Part shown: piece by piece, positions 52,939-61,743 of the stretch | How the letters are laid out: every line of letters begins with the position of its first letter | Numbering within the stretch: position 1 is the stretch's first letter | Notes under the pieces: model-generated | What the model was told of the DNA's origin: nothing | Database searches by the model: none | The model's input: only the letters and a program-made list of their open reading frames with translations | DNA from: Candidatus Abyssobacteria bacterium SURF_5 | Lineage (GTDB): Bacteria; Abyssobacteria; SURF-5 | DNA: 64,000 nucleotides | Direction of reading: 5' to 3' | NCBI GenBank assembly: GCA_003598085.1 | Contig: QZKU01000068.1 | Location: 60,173 to 124,172, forward strand | Made by a program: the position numbers and the translations under genes

Positions 52939-54075
52939 TCATTTCAGCAAATGGCGCGCGATCACGATGCGCTGTATCTGGTTGGTCCCTTCGACAATCT
53001 GCGTGACTTTGGCCGATCGCATCAAACGCTCGACGGGATAATCCTGCATGTAGCCGTATCCCCCGAAGATTTGCACCGCGTCGGTGGTAACCTTCATCGC
53101 GGTGTCGGTCGCAAAAAGCTTCGCCATCGCGGCCACGTGCGAGAACGGTTTTCCCGTGTCTTTGAGCCAGGCGGCCTCCCTGACAAGGTTGCGCGCCGCC
53201 CGAACCGAGGTGGCCATATCGGCAAGCATGAATTGTATTCCCTGGAATGCCGAGATCGGCTGATTGAACTGCTCTCGCTGTTTCGCGTATTTGATCGATT
53301 CGTCAAGAGCCGCTTGCGCCAGGCCGACCGCGGCTGCGCCAATCGTGATACGCCCCGAATCCAGCGCCGTCATCGCTATCTTGAATCCGTCGCCTTCTTT
53401 GCCGACCAGGTTACTCCGGGGAATCCGGCAGTTATCGAAAATGATTTCTCGCGTCGGCGAGGAGCGAAGCCCCATCTTTTTTTCCAGTTTCCCCGAATGA
53501 AAGCCGGGCGCCCCATTCTCGACAATGAAGGAACTGATTCCACGCGGACCTTTTGAATGGTCCGTTTTTGCCATCACCAGGTAAACGTCCGCTACGCCGC
53601 CGTGGGTAATGAATACTTTCGTGCCATTCAGGAGATAGTGGTCGCCGTCGAGAGTCGCCGACGTCTTCAAAGAGGCGGCGTCCGAACCGGCATTCGGTTC
53701 AGTCAGCGCGAACGCGCCAAGCTTCTCGCCCGAGGCCAGCGGCGCCAGATATGTTTTCTTCTGGGTTTCGTTTCCGAATAACCCGATCATTATCTGGGGA
53801 AGCCCCTGAACGGCCAGTCCGACCGCGGTCGACAGGCACTGCTTTGCGATCTCCTCAATAACTATAACATATGTCGAATAGTCCAAGCCCGCGCCGCCGT
53901 ATTCCTCCGGGCACGGAATTCCAAGCAGCCCGAGCTCGGCCAGCCTGCTGTATATCTCCCGATGGAATTCCCCTTTCTCGTCCGCCTCGGCCGCGATTGG
54001 AGCCAATTCCTTCTCGGCAAATTTCTGAACCGTCCGCTGGAGTTGCGCCTGCTCTTCCGTCAATTCAAAGCCCAT
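52939..54075 (-). CDS. Acyl-CoA dehydrogenase
   Basis: The 378-residue flavoenzyme has 'AFALTEPNAGSDAASLKT' (FAD/substrate loop), 'FITHGGVADVYLVMAKT' and 'QIFGGYGYMQDYPVERLMR', with the catalytic base Glu in 'VTQIVEGTNQIQRIVIARHLL' near residue 363, the short/medium-chain position. It inserts the alpha,beta double bond in an acyl-CoA and passes electrons to ETF. Its start overlaps the preceding dehydratase-type gene by 16 bp. It would act on the product of the CoA ligase or on a cyclic acyl-CoA. Confidence 0.93.
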   Translation of the reverse strand: MGFELTEEQAQLQRTVQKFAEKELAPIAAEADEKGEFHREIYSRLAELGLLGIPCPEEYGGAGLDYSTYVIVIEEIAKQCLSTAVGLAVQGLPQIMIGLFGNETQKKTYLAPLASGEKLGAFALTEPNAGSDAASLKTSATLDGDHYLLNGTKVFITHGGVADVYLVMAKTDHSKGPRGISSFIVENGAPGFHSGKLEKKMGLRSSPTREIIFDNCRIPRSNLVGKEGDGFKIAMTALDSGRITIGAAAVGLAQAALDESIKYAKQREQFNQPISAFQGIQFMLADMATSVRAARNLVREAAWLKDTGKPFSHVAAMAKLFATDTAMKVTTDAVQIFGGYGYMQDYPVERLMRSAKVTQIVEGTNQIQRIVIARHLLK

Positions 54076-55313
54076 CGCCTGCTCCTGTTCCCCCTCGTCG
54101 ATTCCGGATGTAACGTCTCAAGAAAAGCCTCGATACGGGTAAGAGCGGGCCCTTCGGCGTATGCCCGCTCGTCGTTCATGTCGCCCTCGATAACGATGCC
54201 GGGCACACCGCCCGCTCCTGACAGAATTTCTTTGATGACATATTGCCCAAGCGAGTAAGGCTTGCAGCTTCGGTTGGAATGAAAGATCACTCCGTCGACA
54301 GAGTATTGCTCAATGATGTCACGCATCATTTCCGCCCGGTTCCGCAAGTTGATATTCACAAATGCAGTCGCATAAGCACGTCCTAAAGCCTCGATCGGAT
54401 TACCGGCATCCAGTTCATATGAAACCCAGCCGTTTAAATAGGTCGATGCCGCCACGCATGCCTTCAGCTCTGCAAATTTGCGCGAGAGGTCGCGCAGCTT
54501 GAACCATATCGGCAGGTTATCCCATAAGAGACGATACCGCTCGCCCGGGACTGCCGCAACTCCTTCATCCACCCTCTTTTGAATCTCGCCGAGCAGCTCC
54601 TCATAGAATTCGACCACCAGTTGCGTGCCCCGCAAAGTCACGATCGGCGCCATCAGGATGAACCCGTCGAACGCGGTTATGGGCGAAGGAGCCATCTTAC
54701 ATGCTCCGAGTATTTCTCCCCACAGACGAATCGCCCTACCCGAAAGCTCAACAACCTGCTCCAACTTGGTCACGCTGCAACCGTTTCCGGTTATCGATTC
54801 CATTTCAGCGATCGCACGTTCGATCTGGCAGGTCATATAGGTAAGGCTGTGCTCGGTAAGCTCCTCGTGGATGTAAGGAGTATCGAACAGGACCAGTGGA
54901 ACTTGAAAATATCGCGCCAGCACTTCATACCATTTCATGACGGTCCCACACGTATTCGTGCAGCAAAGAAGGAAATCGGGGCGGGGAAGCCCTGAAATGG
55001 GACTTCTGCCGGATTCGATCGAGCCGATATCGCAGCGGAAATAGGAACAGGTATCGCGGGAATATCCTCGAGTTTCTGCGATTTCACATAACTCGGCGCC
55101 CATCTTGGAAGCCCCGCACATCGCCGCATGGTTCTCCGGATACACCGGGATCACATCCATCGCGATCAGGAGTTCAACGGGTCCGCCGCCGGTCACCCAT
55201 GCCACTTTTCTCTTATTATCCGCAGCATTTTTCGCTTCCAGGAAGTAAAGAGACATCAGCTCTCTCATTCGAGCGGCGGCACGGATGGGCGGAACGGAAG
55301 ATTGCGTGCTCAT
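54060..55313 (-). CDS. Benzoyl-CoA reductase/2-hydroxyacyl-CoA dehydratase subunit, BcrB-like (copy a)
   Basis: The 417-residue protein belongs to the HGD-D family. Candidate 4Fe-4S ligands are in 'GYSRDTCSYFRCDIGS' (about 90), 'FLLCCTNTCGTVMKWYE' (about 125) and 'FHSNRSCKPYSLGQY' (about 350), and 'GGPVELLIAMDVIPVYPENH' near residue 45 is typical of the BcrB/BzdO type. These subunits hold the cluster and acyl-CoA in ATP-driven radical reduction or dehydration. It is strongly similar to the next gene, with the same residues in the same order, so they are tandem duplicates. Confidence 0.85.
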   Translation of the reverse strand: MSTQSSVPPIRAAARMRELMSLYFLEAKNAADNKRKVAWVTGGGPVELLIAMDVIPVYPENHAAMCGASKMGAELCEIAETRGYSRDTCSYFRCDIGSIESGRSPISGLPRPDFLLCCTNTCGTVMKWYEVLARYFQVPLVLFDTPYIHEELTEHSLTYMTCQIERAIAEMESITGNGCSVTKLEQVVELSGRAIRLWGEILGACKMAPSPITAFDGFILMAPIVTLRGTQLVVEFYEELLGEIQKRVDEGVAAVPGERYRLLWDNLPIWFKLRDLSRKFAELKACVAASTYLNGWVSYELDAGNPIEALGRAYATAFVNINLRNRAEMMRDIIEQYSVDGVIFHSNRSCKPYSLGQYVIKEILSGAGGVPGIVIEGDMNDERAYAEGPALTRIEAFLETLHPESTRGNRSRRWALN

Positions 55314-55376
55314 GAAGCTCCAATATGATTCATCTCTTGGGGGACATCTTCTGCCGGGCCTGGAAAGTTCCTGTTT

Positions 55377-56603
55377 TCATACGCGTGCCTCCCGCCTCGG
55401 CTTGAGCGTTTCAATAAATGCTTCAATTCGCGTCATCACCGGGCCTTCCGAATAAACGCGTTCATCATTCATATCCGCTTCAACAATAAGGCCCGGCACT
55501 CCCGTCCATTCAGTCAGCATTTCCTTGATATCATACTGGCCTAATGAGTAGGGTCTGCAGCTTCGATTTGAATGGAAAATGACGCCGTCGACCGAATACC
55601 CCTCGACAATATCCCGCATCAGCTTCGCGCGATGCAGAATGCTCTCATTAACAAACGCCGAGGCGTAAGCGCGCGCAATGGCGTCAACCGGGTCGCTCCC
55701 GCTCAAGTCATACCGCGCCCACGCGTTCAGGTACGTGGAGGCAACCATACAGGCGCTCAGATCGATGAACTTTTCCGAAAGATCGCGCATCTTGAACCAG
55801 ATGGGAAGATTATCCCACAGGAGACGATATTTTTCTCCCGGGACCGCTGCCACCCCCTCCCGGACACGTTCTTTCAGCTCCTTCTGCAATGTCTCGTAGA
55901 AATCGAGGACTTCCCGCGTTCCTCGCAGGGTGACGATGGGGGCCATCAGGATGAATCCGTCAAATGCGCTCATGGGTGCCGGGATGTTCTTGCACAAAGC
56001 CAGGGTTTCACCCCACATACTCGAGGCTTCGCCCGAAAGCATTGCGACTTCCGAAAATCGATCCATATCGAATTTCTTTCCAAGGATCGACTCCATCTGC
56101 TTGATTCCGCGACGCAACTGACTTTTGACATACTCGACGCTGCCCTCGGTCATCTCGTCATGAATGAAGGGAGCGTCAATAAACACCAGCGGAACGTCAA
56201 ACAAGCGAGCAAGAACTTCGTACCATTTCGTCACCGTTCCGCAGATATTGTTGCAGCAAAGGAGAAAGTCCGGCTTCGGCAACCCCATGATCGGACTCTT
56301 TCCGGTCACTGCCGACCCGATATCGCACCGCGCGTAAGAGCAGAGGTCGCGCGAGTAGCCCATATTCTCGGCGATCTCACAGAGTTCGGGACCCATCCTC
56401 GTCACACCGCACATCGCGCCGTGATTTTCAGGATAGACCGGGATCACATCCATCGCTATCAGTAACTCGACCGGTCCGCCACTGGTGATCCACGCCACCT
56501 TCTGATTATTGTCCGCAGCATTTTTCGCGCCGAGGTAGTAGGTGGACATCATTTCCTTCATTCTGGATCCGGCATGGATTCTCGGAGAGCGACGTTCACC
56601 CAT
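55377..56603 (-). CDS. Benzoyl-CoA reductase/2-hydroxyacyl-CoA dehydratase subunit, BcrB-like (copy b)
   Basis: The 408-residue paralogue of copy a shows 'WITSGGPVELLIAMDVIPVY', 'GYSRDLCSYARCDIGS', 'FLLCCNNICGTVTKWYE' and 'FHSNRSCRPYSLGQYDIKE', with all cluster cysteines kept. The two copies diverge mainly in the helical segments between residues 150 and 300. They probably form part of the same complex, or two complexes sharing the BcrC-like subunit. It overlaps the following subunit gene by 8 bp. Confidence 0.85.
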   Translation of the reverse strand: MGERRSPRIHAGSRMKEMMSTYYLGAKNAADNNQKVAWITSGGPVELLIAMDVIPVYPENHGAMCGVTRMGPELCEIAENMGYSRDLCSYARCDIGSAVTGKSPIMGLPKPDFLLCCNNICGTVTKWYEVLARLFDVPLVFIDAPFIHDEMTEGSVEYVKSQLRRGIKQMESILGKKFDMDRFSEVAMLSGEASSMWGETLALCKNIPAPMSAFDGFILMAPIVTLRGTREVLDFYETLQKELKERVREGVAAVPGEKYRLLWDNLPIWFKMRDLSEKFIDLSACMVASTYLNAWARYDLSGSDPVDAIARAYASAFVNESILHRAKLMRDIVEGYSVDGVIFHSNRSCRPYSLGQYDIKEMLTEWTGVPGLIVEADMNDERVYSEGPVMTRIEAFIETLKPRREARV

Positions 56604-57735
56604 TCTTCTTCTCCTTCAGCATCTCCACAAACGCCTGCAGTCTCGTGCGAGTCTGCTCGATGGAGGCGGGTTGGATTTCCGTTTCTATCAGCAGATGCGG
56701 GATTTGATCTTCCGTGAGCCGTTTCGAGATATCGGGATAGTCAAAGGCATGCGGATCGCAGAACTTCAGCAACAGTATCACAACGCCGTCAGCCTTGCTT
56801 TGCCTCACCATATTCACCAGATACGTGCGCCGGTCGAAGTCGGAGCTGTGCTTCGAGGGGCAGGGTATTTTCCTCAGGTACCGCTGGGCGAGCCTGCGAA
56901 TCGGGTCGCCGTCTGAAGGCTCGATGTGCAGAAAATATCGGGAGCCGGTGCAGAGGTCGTCATCCACCACGACCGCCTCGAGCTCTTCAAACAGATGCAT
57001 AATGCCGGGATCATCGCACACATTGCCGTAAAGCACCAGCCTCACGCTTTGATCGTCGTCCCGCGGAACGGATCGCAGCTCCTCAAGAGCCTCTTGCAGG
57101 AGCGCCGTATGATCCTCTTTGCGCATATACATCGAAGCTTTCACTATGTCGAGCACCGTTTGCCCGCTGATAGCGTTCGGCTTATCGCGCCTCAAAGCAT
57201 ACAGTGCGGCGAGTGCGCTTCTGTTTTCGTTGTAGATATCGAGAGATTTCGATAATTCCGCCCCCGCTATCTGGCGTCCCAGATGCCGCTCGAATTTCGA
57301 CTTGAATCGGGAAATCTCCTGCGCCAGATACTGCTCGGCTTCCGGCACGTCCACCCAAACCGGGAGCACAACTACGTCGGAAAACTGCTCCGGAAAATTG
57401 TATCGCCAGATGTCGGCCAAGTTCTGAATAGAATCGCAGGAGTGGGGGAAAACCACCCCGTCAAGAAATTCCAGCTTCTTTTTTAACGCGGCATCCAGAC
57501 TCGTGCGAACCAGAGAACAGATGAACGCCTGGATGTGGGAATCCGCAAGGGCCACGTTTTCCTTATCGCCAAGAATTCGCATCGGCAGCACCCCCGCCGC
57601 ATGAAGCAACTCTTCGGGAAAGTAACTGCAGAAGTACCCGAAAACCCGGCCGCCGGTCCGCTCCTTCCAGTTCTTCACGTATGTGTAAGGTTGGGCGGCG
57701 ATTGTCGACATTTGTTCCAACGCTGATTTTCTCAA
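56596..57735 (-). CDS. Benzoyl-CoA reductase/2-hydroxyacyl-CoA dehydratase subunit, BcrC/HgdB-like
   Basis: Using the TTG at 57735, 10 nt after GGGAGGAG, the protein has 379 residues, the usual length for BcrC; an ATG at 57711 is the alternative. Motifs are 'VFGYFCSYFPEELLHAAGVLP' (first Cys), 'FPHSCDSIQNLADIW' (second Cys) and 'VILLLKFCDPHAFDYPDI' (third Cys with the substrate loop), the cluster-binding set of the smaller subunit. The open frame extends 59 codons further upstream but has no ribosome site and no family similarity, so I excluded it. Confidence 0.85.
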   Translation of the reverse strand: MRKSALEQMSTIAAQPYTYVKNWKERTGGRVFGYFCSYFPEELLHAAGVLPMRILGDKENVALADSHIQAFICSLVRTSLDAALKKKLEFLDGVVFPHSCDSIQNLADIWRYNFPEQFSDVVVLPVWVDVPEAEQYLAQEISRFKSKFERHLGRQIAGAELSKSLDIYNENRSALAALYALRRDKPNAISGQTVLDIVKASMYMRKEDHTALLQEALEELRSVPRDDDQSVRLVLYGNVCDDPGIMHLFEELEAVVVDDDLCTGSRYFLHIEPSDGDPIRRLAQRYLRKIPCPSKHSSDFDRRTYLVNMVRQSKADGVVILLLKFCDPHAFDYPDISKRLTEDQIPHLLIETEIQPASIEQTRTRLQAFVEMLKEKKNG

Positions 57736-57949
57736 AGCTCTCTCTCCTCTCCCGCCGGAATGATATGAAAACGGATCGACGTCTTTGCTCGCCGATCGCG
57801 CACTGCAAATGTTCGTTGTCGCCGGGCGTGCTACTCCGATTTTCTTTTCTTGCTGGTAGTTTCCGGCGGCGCCACTTGCTCTTCGTACCCTTGCTCTCGC
57901 TTCAAGCCTCAAGGAGTGAGCATCCGGAAAACGGGCGGGGTGCCTCCAC
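57736..57949. other. Gap between the second ligase and the BcrC-like subunit
   Basis: No credible gene. On the minus strand the frame of the BcrC-like gene is open through most of it but does not resemble protein of the family. No good promoter is seen, so the subunit genes are probably transcribed from upstream of the ligase. Confidence 0.5.
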
Positions 57950-59563
57950 TCATGAACCCGTGATTCGTCGCAGCACTCGCTTGTCGATTATCCCTGCAGG
58001 ATTCCGTGGGAGATTTTCAACGATTTTGATAAACTTCGGGACCTTGAAATCAGCGAGATAATCCTCGCAATAATCCAGAATTTCATCGACATCGAGCGAA
58101 GAGCCGGGATTCGGCACGACAAAAGCCGCCACCTGCTCGCCGAACACTTTATCAGGTTCACCGACGACGGCGGCTTCGAATATCGCCGGATGCGATTCAA
58201 GTACGTTTTCTATTTCCACGCAGTAAATATTCTCGCCGCCGCGAATGATCATATCCTTTTTTCGATCGACTATATACAGAAAGCCTTCCTCATCCAAGCG
58301 GCCCACATCACCTGTATGTAGCCAGCCATCTTGAAATGTCTCCTTCGTCGAAGCCGCATCCTGCCAGTAGCCGGCAACAATGTTCGGCCCTTTCAGGAGG
58401 ACCTCGCCGATCTTGCCCGCCGGAAGATCGCGACCCTCATCGTTCACGATACGCACCTGCACCGTTGGAACCGGCGGGCCCACCGAATCCGGTTTTTGCA
58501 TCGTATATTCATCGGGAAGAAAGGTCGCCAGCGCCGAACTCTCGGTTAGACCGTAGCCGTTCCCCATACGGGCGCTCGGGAAAGTCTCGCGCAATCGGCG
58601 AACCAATTCCGGCGAGGCCGGCGCCCCGCCGTAGATAACGTTTTGCAGCGACCTCAAGTCGTAATCCTTCAGCTTCAACTGGGCAAGCAGCAGCCAGTAT
58701 ATCGTCGGGACACCCACGACCGTCGTGACCTTCGCGGACTTCAGCAGAGAGAGCGTCTCATCCGCAACGAACCGCCGCTGGATGATCATGGTTGCGCCAA
58801 GATAGACCCCTGCGATCATCTGGCTGTGACAGCCGAGCGGATGCGAAAGCGGCACGCAAATGAGCTGGCGATCACTCGCCGTTATGCCCGTCGCCATCTC
58901 GACATTGAGCGAGGCCACGGAAAAATTGCGGTGAGTGCAGAGCGCCCCCTTCGGCTGTCCCATCGTGCCGGAGGTGTAGAAGATGCTGGCGAGATCGTCT
59001 TCTACAACATCTACTCCATCCGGCTCCTCTTGCCGATCCTCCAAAAGATCACGGAGAGCGACCCAATCATTTCCACTCTCAGACGCAGCATCTGGAGAGA
59101 CCGCGACTACCAGATGCTCCAGAGCCAATGCCGTCTTCTGCGCCCGCAAACAGTCTTTCTTGTAGCCTCGATTCAGAATACAGACTCGCGCGCCCGAGTC
59201 CTTCAGGATATAAGCGATTTCTTTCGAGACGAAGCGGGTATTAATTGGGACTGACACGGCCCCGATTGTCGCGGCGGCAAAAAAGGCGAGGGGAAACTCT
59301 ATGTCGTTATCAAGCAGCAGTGCGACGCGGTCTCCTTTTTTCACATGCAGCCGCCTCTGCATTCCTGCCGCAAGACTGTAGACATCTCTGGAGAATTGGC
59401 GATAGGATACCTTCCTCGAAAGACATTCAAACACCGGTTTGTCCGGAAACCGTTCGGTGGACGCGTGCAGGATGTTCTGGAGATTCTTGGGCCTGTGCCG
59501 GTAGTTTAACATGTCGACGCCCTTATGAGTCTCCCGGATCAAACGTTCAGAAAGCTTAACCAT
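57950..59563 (-). CDS. Acyl-CoA ligase (AMP-binding), second copy, lacking the A10 Lys
   Basis: The 537-residue ANL enzyme has 'FYTSGTMGQPKGALCTHRN', 'GNGYGLTESSALATF' and 'GWLHTGDVGRLDEEGFLYIVDR', all intact. At the C-terminus the A10 motif reads 'LPRNPAGIIDKRVL': the catalytic Lys that normally follows the Gly is Ile (codon ATA), while the second Lys is present. Adenylation could therefore be impaired or use another base. It is the likely first gene of the dehydratase operon. The N-terminal leader 'THKGVDMLNYRHRPKNL' parallels the first ligase. Confidence 0.88.
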   Translation of the reverse strand: MVKLSERLIRETHKGVDMLNYRHRPKNLQNILHASTERFPDKPVFECLSRKVSYRQFSRDVYSLAAGMQRRLHVKKGDRVALLLDNDIEFPLAFFAAATIGAVSVPINTRFVSKEIAYILKDSGARVCILNRGYKKDCLRAQKTALALEHLVVAVSPDAASESGNDWVALRDLLEDRQEEPDGVDVVEDDLASIFYTSGTMGQPKGALCTHRNFSVASLNVEMATGITASDRQLICVPLSHPLGCHSQMIAGVYLGATMIIQRRFVADETLSLLKSAKVTTVVGVPTIYWLLLAQLKLKDYDLRSLQNVIYGGAPASPELVRRLRETFPSARMGNGYGLTESSALATFLPDEYTMQKPDSVGPPVPTVQVRIVNDEGRDLPAGKIGEVLLKGPNIVAGYWQDAASTKETFQDGWLHTGDVGRLDEEGFLYIVDRKKDMIIRGGENIYCVEIENVLESHPAIFEAAVVGEPDKVFGEQVAAFVVPNPGSSLDVDEILDYCEDYLADFKVPKFIKIVENLPRNPAGIIDKRVLRRITGS

Positions 59564-59708
59564 ACTCCTCTCAAATCCTTACTCCGTGATTCGGCACGGG
59601 CATCCGACCTCAAGTCATACGTTTCCACCCGCGGGCAAAACCAAATTTCCGGTTCAGAATACGCTCTCCGACAGGCGCGAACCAGTTTATCAAAAAGCAA
59701 TGATCGAG

Positions 59709-61514
59709 TCAATATTTCTCCCGCCCCTCTTCCTCTCTCACAGGTGAGACGACGGGCGTTCGCTTTCTGTTCATCAGGATGAGAAGCGGAAAGCCGCTAA
59801 CTCCAGCCGCGAAGGCGTAAGGGAGCCACTGCTTCATTGGGAACCCGAGCAGGATCTTCCCGAGGAGGAACAGCGAGGAGTAGATGAAGGCGGCGCCGCA
59901 AATTGCCCCGAATAGATCAAAGAGGAGATTGTCTTCTGATTTTAGACCGCATGTCGTCTCGACAGGACGCCATCCCGGGCCTCCCGGGCGCACGCGAGAG
60001 TAAAATCTCTTGAGGCTCTCCATGTCTGTGGGCGCGGTCGCCAGAGTTACCGATACCCATACACCCGTGGAAACCGCGATGATTATTAAGAGGCGCACCC
60101 CCTCATATTCCGGTCCAGCCAACGAACGAGAAGAGAAGATGACGATAGCCGTCACCAGCGAGCAAATCATCGCTGAGATTTCCGACCAGGCATTGATGCG
60201 CCACCAATACCACCTGATAAGATTCACCAATCCAATGCCTGCGCCGATCGCGATCAGGAACTTCCACGCCCATTCTATGGAGTTCATGATCAAGCTCGCA
60301 AGCACCGCAAGCAACGCCATTACCAGCATGGCCACGCGAGCGGCTGATACGTAATGTTTCTCATCCGCCCCTGAATGTATGAATCGCTTGTAAATGTCAT
60401 TCGTTAAATAAGATGCCCCCCAATGGAGGTGAGTATCGACCGTCGACATGAATGCGGCCAACAGAGAAGAGACCATCAGCCCTCGAATCCCCACCGGTAA
60501 AAGGTCAATCATCATCTTCGGGTATCCCAATTCCGGGTCCGGCAGCGAGGGATAGATTATCAGGGAAATGAGCGCGACCAGAATCCACGGCCACGGACGA
60601 AGTACGTAATGTGCAAAGCTGTACCAGAGAATCGCGAGCCGCGCATGGCGCTCGTCTTTACACGCCATCGCACGCAGCCCTATATACTCCCCTCCGTCGG
60701 AATTTCGGAAAGCCCACCATTGGACGCCAAGGTAAACCCCAAACGTAATCAAGGCCAACTCACCCGCTCCCCTCTCGGGGGCAAAATGGAGAACGCTTGA
60801 GGGAGCGGCGCCAGAGGCAGTCAGTGCCGGAATGATGTTTGCCACACCGCCGACAGCGCGCACGGCTACGATGGCAAGCGCAATCGACCCGCACATCGCA
60901 ACCGCAAATTGCAGAAAATCTGTCACAACCACCCCCCACAAGCCCGAAAGAACCGAGTATATCAGCGCCAATAATATGATCCCGATCGTCACTGCGGTCT
61001 CGGGAGGTACCTGCAGCCCGCCCGGCAACGCAATTGCCTCTGTCCCGGTCAGCCCAAGAGTCACCAGGGATATCTTCCTCATCGCCAGGATTACCCATCC
61101 CATCACAATGCAGTTGATGAGCACTGACGAATACAGAGCCTTCAGTCCCCGCAGGAAAGCGGCGGGCTTGCCTGAATAGCGTAATTCCAGAAATTCAACG
61201 TCTGTCAGCAGATTCGTCCGCCGCCACAATCGAGCATACAGAAATGCCCACAACATGCTGCTCATCACCAAATTCCACCAGAACCAGTTGCCGGCGATCC
61301 CTTTCGTCCGGATAATGCCGGTGATTGCAAGCGGTGTATCGGCGGCAAACGTGGTTGCAACCATAGACGTGCCGGCCAGCCACCAGGTGAGGTTGCGGCC
61401 GGAAAGAAGAAAATCGCTCATGCTCTTGCCTGCACGGCTGGATAGAAGAAAGCCTATACCCAATGACAACAGGCAATATGCCGCGACAATAAACCAGTCA
61501 ATGAGATGCATCAT
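59709..61514 (-). CDS. Sodium/solute symporter family transporter
   Basis: Starting at the ATG of 'MMHLIDWFIVAAYCLLSLGI' (61514, after GGGGAGA) gives 601 residues and about 13-14 hydrophobic helices. The first helices carry the SSS-family features 'SGRNLTWWLAGTSMVATTFAAD', and a later 'FMSTVDTHLHWGASYLTND' matches the Na+-site helix of these transporters. It takes up a solute with Na+; next to a CoA ligase and dehydratase subunits a monocarboxylate or aromatic acid is likely, but this is inference. Confidence 0.88.
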   Translation of the reverse strand: MMHLIDWFIVAAYCLLSLGIGFLLSSRAGKSMSDFLLSGRNLTWWLAGTSMVATTFAADTPLAITGIIRTKGIAGNWFWWNLVMSSMLWAFLYARLWRRTNLLTDVEFLELRYSGKPAAFLRGLKALYSSVLINCIVMGWVILAMRKISLVTLGLTGTEAIALPGGLQVPPETAVTIGIILLALIYSVLSGLWGVVVTDFLQFAVAMCGSIALAIVAVRAVGGVANIIPALTASGAAPSSVLHFAPERGAGELALITFGVYLGVQWWAFRNSDGGEYIGLRAMACKDERHARLAILWYSFAHYVLRPWPWILVALISLIIYPSLPDPELGYPKMMIDLLPVGIRGLMVSSLLAAFMSTVDTHLHWGASYLTNDIYKRFIHSGADEKHYVSAARVAMLVMALLAVLASLIMNSIEWAWKFLIAIGAGIGLVNLIRWYWWRINAWSEISAMICSLVTAIVIFSSRSLAGPEYEGVRLLIIIAVSTGVWVSVTLATAPTDMESLKRFYSRVRPGGPGWRPVETTCGLKSEDNLLFDLFGAICGAAFIYSSLFLLGKILLGFPMKQWLPYAFAAGVSGFPLLILMNRKRTPVVSPVREEEGREKY

Positions 61515-61560
61515 TCTCCCCATCGATCTCGAGCACGTCCAAAATCCGGGTTGTGCGGGC

Positions 61561-61590
61561 ATATTACAGCAAAGAAAACCGTAAAATCAA
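61561..61590 (-). promoter_or_regulatory. Promoter for the symporter gene
   Basis: TTGATT (61585-61590), 18 nt, TAATAT (61561-61566) on the minus strand, about 47 nt before the ATG at 61514. Confidence 0.5.
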
Positions 61591-61640
61591 TACTGATCCC
61601 CGTTTTCATGTTCATCGGATGCCGCTCGCGGGAATGCGAG

Positions 61641-61670
61641 TTGACTGGCTTGCTCCGAAAGGTTTATCAT
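61641..61670 (+). promoter_or_regulatory. Promoter for the MBL-fold gene at 61744
   Basis: TTGACT (61641-61646), 18 nt, TATCAT (61665-61670) on the plus strand, 74 nt before the ATG. Divergent from the symporter promoter. Confidence 0.5.
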
Positions 61671-61743
61671 TGGTTATCACGTAGGTTCTTCCCCCGACAC
61701 CCGGCCCGGCGGCCGCCCCGCCGCCTATTTCGAGGAGAGCGTA

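Noticed and set aside
57736..57912. 59-codon upstream extension of the BcrC-like subunit
   Set aside because: Rich in Arg/Ala/Ser with no family similarity or ribosome site; the TTG at 57735 gives the normal length.
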